Made by a program: the position numbers and the translations under genes. A stretch of DNA of 64,000 nucleotides from Telopea speciosissima (taxonomy: Eukaryota; Streptophyta; Magnoliopsida; Proteales; Proteaceae), in the NCBI RefSeq assembly GCF_018873765.1, contig NC_057925.1, forward strand, positions 34,626,646 to 34,690,645. The letters are read 5' to 3'. The notes beneath the pieces are model-generated. The model did not search any database. It saw only the letters and a list, made by a program, of their open reading frames with translations, and was not told the origin of the DNA. How positions within the stretch are numbered: position 1 is the stretch's first letter; each line of letters starts with the position of its first letter. This document shows positions 22,509 to 32,539 of the stretch, piece by piece.

Positions 22509-23776
22509 ATGAGTAGAAAAGGCAAGGATGTTGTGCCCGAAAGACAACAAACTTCCAAAAGGGGAAGAACCAGAAGCTCCTCAAGGCAACCTTATACTCC
22601 AGGAGAAGATCGTCTCTTTTGCTCTTCTGATTGCCGTGCTAGTTGGCCCCTCTATCTCGCCCGAAAAATTGAGGAAGTCCGTGAAATTGATATCTTTTCC
22701 TTCAATAGTATTAGACTTGAAGAAAGGTTCAAAGATATTGGTTGGGAACCCCTTCTCAATATGGCAGAACCTTGCTACCCTCAATTAGTCAAATACTTTT
22801 ATGCAAATCTCTATTTCAGCGGGACAGATTAATCCTTAAAACTCCACTCTTCTGTGAAGAGTGTTCACATAGAGCTTTCCATTGCTGAGTTTGCTCGCCA
22901 TCTTGGACTCTCTTGCGATAGACTATGTATTTTTTGGACTCCAAAAAGCACTATCTTTAGAGACTTCATAAATCATGAATAAGTTTACTCCTCCATCTTG
23001 AAGCAATATGATCCTCAGGCGGAAACCGTGGTAACTGGAAGAGTTTGACTCATCCCTCATGTCATTTCCTATATTATTCAACACAATTATATCCCTCGGG
23101 GAGGTGATCGAAATAAGTGTCGCACCCCTCAAGCCTATCTCACTTTCTGTGTCTATACGAATACACCCACTTGTCTTCCATACTTCATTATTAGGTATAT
23201 GGAATCATGTGCTCACCCCCAAAGGCATACTAATCTACCCTATGGGCGGCTTCTCACTCGTCTCTTTCGAGCATTTAGTATTGATTTCACTCGAGAGGAG
23301 GAATCCACCATCACTTTTCAACACATCACTCGCAATAACTTCCACACCATTGCTATTCCTCCTCCTACTAATGTTTTCATTGAAGCCGATGAGATTTTGG
23401 ATGACGATGCTCCACTGGCTCGTCAAGCACATGAAGAAATCCCTACTTCTCTACTTGAGTGGGTCTCTAGCATCGATGATTACATGGACGAAGCAAATAC
23501 TTGGATCATAGAACTTGAATTCGGTCAACAAAGAATTCAAGATGATGTTACTTCTCTTCACAACGATGTGAAGACTGGATTTGACTCTCTAAATGTTCGC
23601 CAAGATAAAATTCTTAATGTCGTGCATCAACTCTCTCTCAATCTTGGCTTTCTATCTCTTGACACACCGGGAGCTACTCCTCAAGGGATCACCCCTCAAG
23701 TAGTTAGATCATCATTTCCCGATGCCTCAAGCTCTATTCCTCCTATTCTGCCCTTTGACCCTAACGCTGAAGTGTA
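22509..23776 (+). pseudogene. Sirevirus 3' additional ORF (env-like position)
   Basis: A single frame runs from ATG 22509 to 23776 with three internal stops (about 22830, 22979 and 23048). The N-terminus is basic and serine-rich (MSRKGKDVVPERQQTSKRGR). Then comes a region resembling the putative plant transposon protein domain (RFKDIGWEPLLNMAEP, QLVKYFYANLY, LPYGRLLTRLFRAFSIDF). The C-terminal part (about 23490-23650) is heptad-like and probably coiled coil, followed by a Pro/Ser tail. There is no obvious signal peptide or membrane segment, so the env-like label describes position only. Function in Sireviruses is not established. It precedes the polypurine tract. Confidence 0.75.
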
Positions 23777-23956
23777 ATGCCCCTCTTTTTGACAATGACA
23801 AAGGGGGAGAATATTTGAGATTGAAAATATGTACTTGAATCTTTTGAAGTTTAATGGGTATGCAAATGTGTATGCATGTTTATGTTTGGAATTGAAATAT
23901 ATTTGAATTTGAAATTTTTATTTCTTATTTATTCACTTGGATTATTTGTCATCATC

Positions 23957-23970
23957 AAAAAGGGGGAGAT
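23957..23970 (+). other. Polypurine tract
   Basis: AAAAAGGGGGAGAT lies immediately before the 3' LTR and would prime plus-strand DNA. A near copy, AAAGGGGGAGAA, occurs at about 23800; duplicated tracts are a Sirevirus trait. Confidence 0.85.
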
Positions 23971-24456
23971 TGTTAGGGAAATACACCTCATACACTCCAA
24001 GACATGTTTTGATGATAACAAATAAAGTCTATCTTGGACTAAGATTTGTTTAAAGTTTTTAGATGAGAGCGTAGCACCAAGTGAGGGGGAGCATACACAA
24101 GAACAAACGCAAGAGCATATACAAGAATAATTGCTCAAAATGATTCCAAAGACATGGAAGTCAAAAGTCAAATACTTGAAGACCAAAAAGCCTATTGAAG
24201 ATTGAAGACTTTTTGAAGACTTTGTAATCTTGTATTTGTAATCTTAAGTCACAAATTGATGGAATGCACATACGCACGCATACATCCATTTAGAATGTCC
24301 TTAGGAGGTATTTTTGACCCCTTAGACACATGACCATTTGAGTTTGGAACCCCCTAAACCAATCCCTTAGTGGGATTGAAGCATCTCCACTGAAATTGCC
24401 CAATCCGGCATACCGGATCAATGGGAGTCTCAGGGAAATGGCCACAGTAGCCCTAA
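23971..24456 (+). repeat. Truncated Sirevirus 3' LTR
   Basis: It starts TGTTAGGGAAATACACC and aligns with the 5' LTR until CACAGTAGCCCT, where unrelated sequence begins. About 800 bp including the TATA box and the palindrome cluster are lost. Confidence 0.85.
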
Positions 24457-24628
24457 CGGACTTTATTGGCAAGAATCCTAGTTAACCAGGTCTATCAATC
24501 CAGAGTTTTCTGATGAGAAGAATCCTCAGAGAGGCAACCTCAGAGCATACTCACCGGATGACTAAAGAACTCAGGAATCTAACTAGAAGAGCAGAGCTCC
24601 CTTGGATAAGGCAAGAGAGGAGTTTAAG

Positions 24629-24713
24629 CTACCATGGCTCTGATACCAAGAGATTGTATTGATAGCCAACTCTCCTTCATTGTAAAATCATCAGTTGGCT
24701 ATCAATACAATCT
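24629..24713 (-). mobile_element. Minus-strand primer-binding site plus folded LTR scrap
   Basis: On the minus strand TTGGTATCAGAGCC (initiator-Met primer site) is preceded by a 60-nt unit with inverted ends: GATTGTATTGATAGCCAACT on one side and its complement on the other. One half is identical to 6654-6698. It looks like a copia/TRIM LTR with its middle deleted, leaving a near-palindrome. The upstream stretch 24457-24628 has no coding potential I can recognise. Confidence 0.5.
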
Positions 24714-26205
24714 CCATGAATAGATTCAACCCAACCCACCCCACCCCACTTGTCACACCCCAAACAACCTCCTGGGAGGATTGGGTAAGTGACCCGGAAT
24801 GTATAACAACATTCGCCAAATCCCTAGGATTTAGAAGCAGTTAATATAACTCACAGACACACACACCCATAACAATGGACAAAAAGAGATACAGAGTGTT
24901 GCGGAAGCTAAAGCTTATCATTAAACATTAAAAAAATAAACAGTACATTGTTCATTGCTCCATTTTACCACTTGATTATGCAATCAATACTTTTCTAACC
25001 AATAGGTTTACAAAATACAAAATAGGGCTACAACATCCAAAGCCCAAGTAAGCTATACAAGATGAGGGGGGGTTTAGTATATCCTATCTACCCAAAGAGA
25101 GTCCCCAAAAGGTTAGATTAGTATGTTGCCCATCCCTTAAGGATCGTCCTCAAAGGCCACCCTAGTCACCCGCACAAGAGGGATAACCTCGGGGTCCAAA
25201 CCCAAAAGGTCGTAATCACCATCATCCTCCTTAGCGAAATGAGTCTCCCAACTGTCGAGATGTCTACTTGCAGTATTATCTAAAAAGAAATATATAAGAG
25301 TCTGAGCTCCACCGAGCCCGTGAATAAAATATATACCATACATGCACATGTAAGCACAACCAAATGAATCCTATATGAAATGAGGTTCTTTATTATTATT
25401 AAGCCACATAGTGTCAAAACTAAGGCAGGTAAAAGTGCTACTACAATCCCCAATACATGTATCCCTGGTGCGGGCCTCTAACCCCTTCCCGCGATACACC
25501 CATTGAGTTGTCGAAAAAGACCAGTCGGCTCCAGCATCCCTTCCCAAGGTCAGCCCGACCGGCCCTCTAGGTTACCACTGTGCTACCACCAGCCCTATTA
25601 ATTGATGGGCCAATAGACATCACCTGTCCTAGTGACCCGATGAGCCAATGACTGAGCAAAGCCCTTCAGGACATTGGCCTCACACTTTTGTGGTATCCAA
25701 CACCTAAACCTCTGTTGGCAAGGGTTTGTAGCAAGGGTTCATATGAGTTGGGTGGTGTTAACCGTATCCCATTCTACGAGCAACCACTAGCCTCATTTCC
25801 AAGCCGGCTATGGCATCTAATCTAGCATTTTCACATATATAACATTAGCATTCAATTCCAATAGCCATCAGATATGAATCAAAAATCAATAGGAATATAA
25901 GCAATTTAAATAAATAAAACAGTAAATATTATTGTTGTTGTTGCCATGACTCTTCAGTCATGTTATACCTACACCCATGGTGTGATTCCACTCATCTTGT
26001 GCAAATCCTGTTTGTCCTTCAGTCAGCTCGGTCCCAGTTGGAATTTGACACTGCGCCTTGTGCTCAGGGTTATAACCTAAGTTAACCGGACCATTAAGAT
26101 GTGTCAAACATGGTTCAGATCAGATTAAGGTCCTAGGGTTGGTCTAGGTTGTGTTTGATTTTGGTTTGAGTTCATAATCACTAAGCTGTAATTCTCTGGG
26201 ACTTA

Positions 26206-26234
26206 CACTGGGCCTTAGGGTGAAACGCCCAGTG
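26206..26234. repeat. CTGGGC hairpin module in LTR
   Basis: Perfect 8-bp arms CACTGGGC/GCCCAGTG. Related modules are at 26531-26602 (ACTGGGC...GCCCAGT, two nested left arms) and 27518-27557 (CTCTGGGC/GCCCAGAG). Between the first and last, the second base of the left arm and its partner on the right arm have both changed (A-T to T-A). Confidence 0.75.
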
Positions 26235-27589
26235 CATCACCTAAAGAATAAAATACAGTAATAGAGGGTGTTTCCTTCTGGGTTTTACCTGTTGTAAGTT
26301 TCATCAACCTTGGGGAGTGATGGCAAAGGTCCTCCTCATGGTTGACTCATGTTTTTGGGCTCTTGGTCCCTCTTTGGATCATGGCCATTGGGGCTCATTG
26401 GTGCACCCAAAGTGAGGATAGCAAGGTTGCATGGGGTAGGGGTTCATGATGGTTTTTATGTTATAAATACTATTTTGGGGCTATGGGTGAAGTCTGATAA
26501 GGTTTGGATTAGGTTTGATCACAAATGAGCCACTGGGCCTTTCACTGGGCCATTGGGTGCAACTCTGGGCGTTTGGGTCCATCGCCTAATGCATCGCCCA
26601 GTCCCTGTTGAACACAAGATTTTAGGTCTAAAACTAGTCTTGGCTGCTAGTTTCACTCCTATTTCGACCAGGGATGACCCCCAGTGGTATGTAGCATATA
26701 AAATCAAGTGGATGCAATGAATTTATAAGTTCCTAATCATGGCTTGCTAAGTTGGGTATTGGATTGGATTCTTGTACATTCACCCATATCATTAGCCAAT
26801 CCAAGCTCTAAGGTCAAGAACATAGCATGCATGCAAGATCCTTAGCTCTAATCTAATGTTTATGGGCTATACACATATGTTAGCATATAATTAAGCTATA
26901 GACATGGTTGGAGCTTCAAGTCTGGGTGTTAACAGATTACAATTAGTGTAAATAGCAAACAAAACACATGGGATTGAACATGCATGGATGATCCATGCCT
27001 TTCCTAGTGTTCTAAGTGATGATTCTATGTCAAGCATACCAAGATATGGCCATATGGCTGTGGTTTTGGGTTCAAACACAGAGGACAGAAGTACAACATG
27101 GTGAAATGGGTAACCCAGGATTCGGATGATATACCTTTAGGCTATGGAGAATTTGGCCAAGCTTCCCAACTCAATCCCTCTTCACTTCTCCTTCCTTCTC
27201 TTCCGTCTCCTTCTTCTTCCTCTCTTCTTCTCTTTCTCTTTTCCTCTCTAATGCTAGGAACAGTAGGGAAATGAAATAAGGGATGGGTCCTCCTATTTAT
27301 AGACTTTAAAGTACTAGGGTCTGTTTGGCCCAAGCTGTCCCATATCTAAAATGCATGTTTAACTTGATTCTTCACCATTTTAACTACATAGGTGGGGTCC
27401 ACATGGTTCCAAAGGTAGGGAATGGTTCCTAAAATCCCAATGCACATGTATGAGGTGGTTACACACCAAGGAACTGGTTCCCAAAGTCCTAGAATGAAAA
27501 ACACATGCTTCAGCAACTCTGGGCCTTGCACTGGGCGTTTGGGTGCATTGCCCAGAGAATCTTGTTTTACTATTTTGCTTGGATTAAAA

Positions 27590-27945
27590 TGAAATTTTAG
27601 TTCATTTAGAGACATAATTGGATAATGATTCCTTCTAAGAAAATGTATCTCTATGAGTCTAGTTTCTAGAAAAATTAGAATCAAAGAAAATGAGGTTTGG
27701 ATTATGGAGTTATGTTATTTTTATTAAACAAAGGTCAATCTGTCAAAACATAAAGATTCAATTTTGACAGCAACTTGAAATGAATTTTTAACTAATTTAG
27801 AGACATAACTAGGTAATGGTTTCTTCTAATAAAATTCATCTCTATGAGTCTAGTTTCTAACAAAATTGGAACCAAGACAAATGGAGTTTGGATGATAGAG
27901 TTATATCATTTTAACTAAGAGGAGGTCAATCAGCAGAGTAGCAGA
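27590..27945. repeat. 190-bp tandem duplication
   Basis: Two units begin TGAAATTTTAGTTCATTTAG and TGAATTTTTAACTAATTTAG and share TTTAGAGACATAA and ATCTCTATGAGTCTAGTTTC. They lie in the LTR just before the junction with the Tat-lineage element, with about 80 percent identity by eye. Confidence 0.8.
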
Positions 27946-28017
27946 ATTTTATATTTGTGTTGGGATTTGACATGCATGTATGGAATTGAGTTCTCATCAT
28001 CAAATCAAACATGCCAT

Positions 28018-28666
28018 TGCATGTGAAAACCTCCGTCACCCGGTTCACCCATGGATGAGCCTACAAAAAGATGAGTGAGCGCAAGAGAGCCGATGTGGCT
28101 CTGGCCTAGGAATCTCCGACGCTCAAGTCAAGTCTCCAGTGCAACAGTGTAACAGCTTAGTAAAAGTGAGATGAGCGTTTGAGCTCCATACCTGAGTATT
28201 TATAGAGTGAGGTGAGGCGGTTGGGAGAGTCCTAGTATGGTAGGAGTTCTTCTCTTGGAAGACTCTCTCACGTAGAGCGAAGTGGAGAGTTATTTTTGGG
28301 GTCGGACTCTTGTTAAGGTAAGAGTCCATATCTAAGTGTGATTCCGTATCGCGGTAGGATTGTGTTGACGTGGCTCCGTGATTCTCAGTGAGCCGTTACA
28401 AAGGCTTTTGTGGAGGGCTCGGCCATAGTGGTCGGCCTCAGAGCTCGACCTCATAATTCGGCCTCAACTGACTCGCGTGAGGTCGGCTCGAGGTCAATGG
28501 CTGATTTGGGGGTGCTTTGTGGGCTGAGCCGTGGTGCTCGGCTCAGCCATGTGATCTCTGAGGACCGGGTAGGCCCGACTATCCTCAGTTCAGGTCGGTC
28601 CTCGGATTGATCTCGGCTCGGCCAGGTGGCAGCATCTGATTGGTGAGGTGATTCTATGCCTTATCA
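28018..28666 (-). repeat. Tat element 3' LTR
   Basis: It matches 38610-39270 along its length with short indels. On the minus strand it follows the polypurine tract GAGTGGGGAGG (28669-28680). The sequence is rich in CTCGGC/GTCGGC words. The left end GCATGTGAAAACC is shared with the other LTR. Confidence 0.9.
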
Positions 28667-28915
28667 CAGGCCTCCCCACTCATCTGGGGTCGGCTCGTCC
28701 CTGATGAGTGAAATTTTTTGGCTTGCTCGACTGCCTCTCCTTGCGACCGAGCCGAGCTCGTCCTGTCGGTGATATGACGTTGTAAGGCCTGACAGTTGGG
28801 GCAGTGCCACATCATCCGCCCCCATAATTACACTCGGGAAGTCAAATCGTCCATTGATCTGGGCCGTTAGATCTTGTTGAGTTCTTCTCGGCCGTTGGAT
28901 CTTCTCTGCTCAGTG

Positions 28916-28923
28916 GCTATAAG
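28916..28923 (+). promoter_or_regulatory. TATA-like box of the antisense gene
   Basis: CTATAAGT lies about 165 bp before the likely start codon at 29084, with a T/C-rich leader between. It faces into the element against pol, which suggests the antisense gene has its own promoter, separate from the LTR. Confidence 0.45.
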
Positions 28924-29083
28924 TAGGCGACCCTTCTTCATTCATTCTTCACTGTTTCAAGCTTTTTACTTCTCGGCTAGCTCGAATTCTTCAACTCATT
29001 CGGTGCTCGGTGTTCTCAACTTTCTAGCTCGTGCTCAGCTCGTCTCTGAAGCTTCTTCAACCAGTAAGTCCCCTCTGCTCATT

Positions 29084-31353
29084 ATGTCAGTTGGTAGTAG
29101 TCATGCGGGCGAGGTGTTCGCTGGGGCGGCTGAGGGTGCGAGTCTGAGCTGAGAGCTCCCTGCTCACTCCCCCACAATAGACCTATTGGGCTCGACCTTG
29201 GACGAGCACACCGTAGCAGAGCTGTGTCAGGCCGACGTCGCCAAGCTTCCCCTGCCCATGGAGTCTGGCCTTGAGGCCCAGCCAATTCCTGAAGACCGAG
29301 CCGAGGGCTCGGGATCATCTTTGACCGATGACGAGGAGTCGGGTGAGGAAGGTTCTTCCCGAGATGGGGCCTGCTCGGTCAGCTCATCTGCTGACGTTCC
29401 TGAGCTTGAAGAAGGAAGTGTCGGCACCGTCCAGAGCACAATTATTGATGCCGACCTCCAACGCCTCAGGGTGACTTACGCCATCTCCGAGGACATCGAA
29501 CTCCGAGCTCCTAACCCTGGGGAGATGGCCTGATTCATTCGTCCTGGCGAGGTGACCTTGTACGAGATGCCCTTCAGGTATGCCTTGAGGCTTCCCATGC
29601 TTGACCTGGTGGAACAGATCTTGGACCATTTCCACCTGTCTCCAGGTCAGCTGGTGCCAAACTCATGGCTGTCCGTGTACGGCTTCCACGTCCTCTTCGG
29701 TGAGATGGGCTGAGCTACGAGCGTGGCTCTTTTTTCTCAGCCCTTTTTCCTGAAGAAGTCACTGGAGAAGGGGTGGTATTATTTCACCCGCCGCACTGGG
29801 AAGAATGTGGCGCTGAGCCACCATAAGTTTTTGGTCGGAACGCCATCCTCAAATAAAAACTGGAAGCTTCGGTTCTCCTTTGCTTCCATCTTGAACTGCC
29901 CCTTCCGGGCCGAGTGGAAGGTGATCCACTTAGGTTATGTCAATAGGACCTTGCCCCTGATCGAGAATGAGCTGACCTTACTCGACCAGATCCGCCAGCA
30001 TCAGCCTTTCGATGTCCTCCAGCTCCTGGACGAGGGGTTCCTTCAAAGGCGGCATATGACCCCTAATAGGAGTCCGACCTGAGCTGTCTTCAGTCTGCCG
30101 TGGTTGGCTGGGGCATCCGAGCCAACCTATTTACTTGGTCTTTTCTATCTTTTAGCATATTTCTAACATGTTATTTCTCTTGCAGTGGTTGGTCACATTC
30201 CCCCAATGGACACAGCTCAGCTCAGGGCTGAGACCATCGCGGAGAGGAGGAGAAAAAACATCGAGAAGAAGTCTCGAGGTGAGTCTTCCAAGACATTGAA
30301 GGGCAAGGCTATGCTACGGAGCCCAACAGACACGGTGGTCGGCCTGAGGCCAAGAAGAGCAGAGCCCCGTCGAGCCCCTCCCGAAGAGGGAAGGGTCGAA
30401 AGGACGAGCTAAGCCCGTCGAGGGACATCAAACGCCAGAAGCTCTAGGTCAATCTGACGGGTGTGGTCCTCCGCCTGTGGCCTCGCCGACTGACATCTCC
30501 CAATACGTCCTGGGGAGGGCCTCGGCCAATAATGTCCTGTTGAGGCAGAATTGGATCCTCTTCCCAGGGGACTCGGCCCTGACGTCGGTCGGGCATGCAA
30601 AGGAATAGCTTGATGCAAGTCGGCTTCCTCGGGATAGAGAAATGCTCGAGAAGTTGACCGACCCCGAGCTCCTCTCCTTCCTGTTCCAAGACTTTAATAT
30701 GGTAAGCTTTCTATTCGGCTTTTATTGAGTGGGTCAACCTATTGTGCACGGCCTTGCTAATGTTCGGTTATCTTTTTTAGGGGTTTTCCAAGGCTGTGGA
30801 GACCCTCCTCCGATTCGAACGACTTCTGACCGCGAACTCCTCTCTTGAGGCTCAGGTCGAGTTGGCTAACAAGGACTCTCGCGAGGCCATCCTGAGGCAT
30901 CGGGAGACCGCAGCAAAGCTTGAGGAAGCCAAGGCTGAGGTCAAGAGCTTGGAGGAGGCGGCAACAAAGCGAGGGGAAGAAGTCAAGGCCTTGAAGGCTC
31001 AGCTCGACCAAGCCAAGAAGAAGGCCAAGGATGACCTGGCATGGGCCCAAGCCGAGGCTGTTATCGAGTACCTCATGTCGGAGGAATACACCGAGGTGTG
31101 CCATGAAATAAGGAAGCCGCCGTACGACGAGGGTTATGAGGCTGGTCGGGCCGACCTCTTAAAGGAGATAAAGGCCATCTACCCCACCCTCAGACTTTCC
31201 TAATTTGACGATGACACCACCACCGTGGTCGAGGAGTTGGGAGACGATGCAGGGGTAGAGGTCGATCAGGTCGACCTAACCGTGACCGTTCCCTAGGATG
31301 CTACCGTCAGGGAGGTCACCGTCGAGGACCCCCTCCATACCGCCGAGCTCTAG
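29084..31353 (+). pseudogene. Antisense additional gene of the Tat element (gypsy-type transposon domain), split by introns
   Basis: From ATG 29084 one frame continues to 30082 with three stops, all TGA (29150, 29531 and 29711). It has an acidic serine-rich N-terminus, then a region matching the putative gypsy-type transposon family (Transposase_28-like): TLYEMPFRYALRLPMLDLVE and FHLSPGQLVPNSWLSVYGF. Next come a GWYYFTRR segment and a basic region after a splice acceptor TTGCAG at 30180-30185. A canonical intron (GTAAGC...TTTTTTAG) occupies 30702-30780, with a CTAAT branch-like site. The last exon encodes a long coiled coil (about 30796-31080; LEEAKAEVKSLEEAATKRGE) and an acidic tail to about 31353. 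The domain order is that of known Tat antisense ORFs, whose role is unknown. It lies convergent to pol. Confidence 0.75.
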
Positions 31354-31876
31354 GCTCCCTTTTCTTCTTTTGATGTATACATCCCCCTGCGCAGTTTTTT
31401 TGGATAAATTCTCTCTTTTTTTTTTTGTATGTACGGGCCGAGCTGCCCACTTTTTGTAACCATGCCGGGCTGTCGGCTTTTAATGAATAGAAAACTTTCT
31501 TTTTACAAATTGTCTAAGTGTTTGAGCTCGGCACTCATTTGCCTTTCTTTCCTTGCATGTGTTGTTCTTGATTGTCTGTGTGCCGTGGCCGATCTGCCGA
31601 ACTAGCCTCTTAGCCAAGTTCCAAGACTTGGTTGTTTTTTAGCTACGCTGTGCTGGGTAGGTCAGGTCAGCCTGACCGCTTGGTCATGAAGCGTCTGCGA
31701 TGGGCCGAGGTCATCTTGTCGTCCATCTTTATTAACTTGTCATTTTCAAAGGTCAGCTCAATCCAGCTACCACTTGATTGGTTGTGCGGCCGAGCACAAT
31801 GCCTTGGATGTTTTTGCTTGCTTTTTGGCTTTCGTTCAGTGTTGTGGCAAGAATTTGTGCTTGCTGGTCTAGTCGT

Positions 31877-32407
31877 CGAACTATGAGGGTCGGTCTTTTT
31901 TAGGTTAGATAGGTCTATGAGGACCGATCTTACGACCTGGTTGCCGACCTATGAGGGTCGGTCTTTTTGAGGTCGGCCAAGTCTATGAGGACCGGTCTTA
32001 CGACTTAGTTGCTGACCTATAAGGGTCGGTCTTTTTGAGGTCGGCCAGGTCTATGAGGACCGGTCTTATGACCTGGTTGTAGACCTATGAGGGTCGATCT
32101 TTTTGAGGTCGGCCAGGTCTATGAGGACCGGTCTTACGACTTGGTTGTCGACCAATGAGGGTCTGTCTTTTTTAGGTTGGCCAGGTCTATGAGGACCGGT
32201 CTTACGACATGGTTACCGACCTATGAGGGTCGGTCTTTTTGAGGTCGGCCAGATCTATGAGGACCGGTCTTACGACATGGTTGCCGACCTATGAGGGTCG
32301 GTCTTTAACGTCGGCCAGGTCTATGAGGACTGGTCTTATGACTTGGTTGTCGACCTATGAGGGTCGGTCTTTGACATCGGCCAGGTCTATGAGGACTGGT
32401 CTTATGA
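31877..32407. repeat. 68-bp tandem array, eight copies
   Basis: The unit is built from CTATGAGGGTCGGTC, TTTTTGAGGTCGGCCAGG, TCTATGAGGACCGGTC and TTACGACTTGGTTG. The first units are 67-70 bp and the last two 65-67 bp because the middle T-run block shortens. Within a unit, TATGAGGGTCGGTC and TATGAGGACCGGTC are two related halves, so it is a dimeric repeat, with short GACC/GGTC inverted words. It separates the 3' ends of pol (minus) and the antisense gene (plus). It has no spacers and is not a CRISPR array. Confidence 0.9.
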
Positions 32408-32539
32408 CTCGACATGCTTGGAGTTTGAAAGTACGCTAAGTAGTGGAGAAAGACTTTGTTTTATTGAATCGTCAATGTCAAGGCCGAAGCCGAATACAAA
32501 ATATGCTCGTCATAGACCGTGCCGAGCAGGATATCTAAG

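Larger units (their letters stand above)
15110..24456 (+). mobile_element. Sirevirus-type Ty1/copia retrotransposon
   Basis: The order is LTR (15110-16397), primer-binding site, gag, protease-integrase-RT-RNase H, a long additional 3' ORF, polypurine tracts and a truncated 3' LTR (from 23971). Sirevirus hallmarks seen are the additional ORF after pol, repeated AAGGGGGAGA-type tracts (near 23801 and 23960), a CCHC gag with a long acidic tail, and palindromes in the LTR. The element inserted into the gag remnant of a Tekay-like element. It is dead: gag and pol have stops, and about a kilobase at 20470-21460 replaces part of RT. The 3' LTR stops after about 486 of 1288 bp, so no target duplication can be checked. 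Confidence 0.85.
24751..28017 (-). mobile_element. Partial LTR of a second Tekay-like Ty3 element
   Basis: The left end TGTCACACCCC and phrases such as GAGCTCCACCGAGCCC match the organisation of the LTR at 7579, but the rest has diverged to another family. A minus-strand TATA box (CTATAAATAGG, plus about 27293-27303) is followed on the minus strand by a purine-rich leader (27170-27250). No gag or pol is inside. The right side is cut by the Tat-lineage element at 28018. It contains the CTGGGC hairpins and a 190-bp duplication. Confidence 0.5.

Noticed and set aside
22509-23776. True envelope gene in the Sirevirus
   Set aside because: No signal peptide, membrane segment or glycosylation-rich ectodomain is visible; env-like refers to position only.
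27142-27333. Arg/Glu-rich short minus-strand ORF
   Set aside because: It is the purine-rich leader downstream of an LTR TATA box, not a gene.
29082-29439. Minus-strand open frames opposite the antisense gene
   Set aside because: High GC and biased codons of the plus-strand frame produce shadows; no domain is recognisable.
31877-32407. CRISPR-like repeat array
   Set aside because: Units are contiguous 65-70 bp repeats without unique spacers, in a plant retrotransposon.
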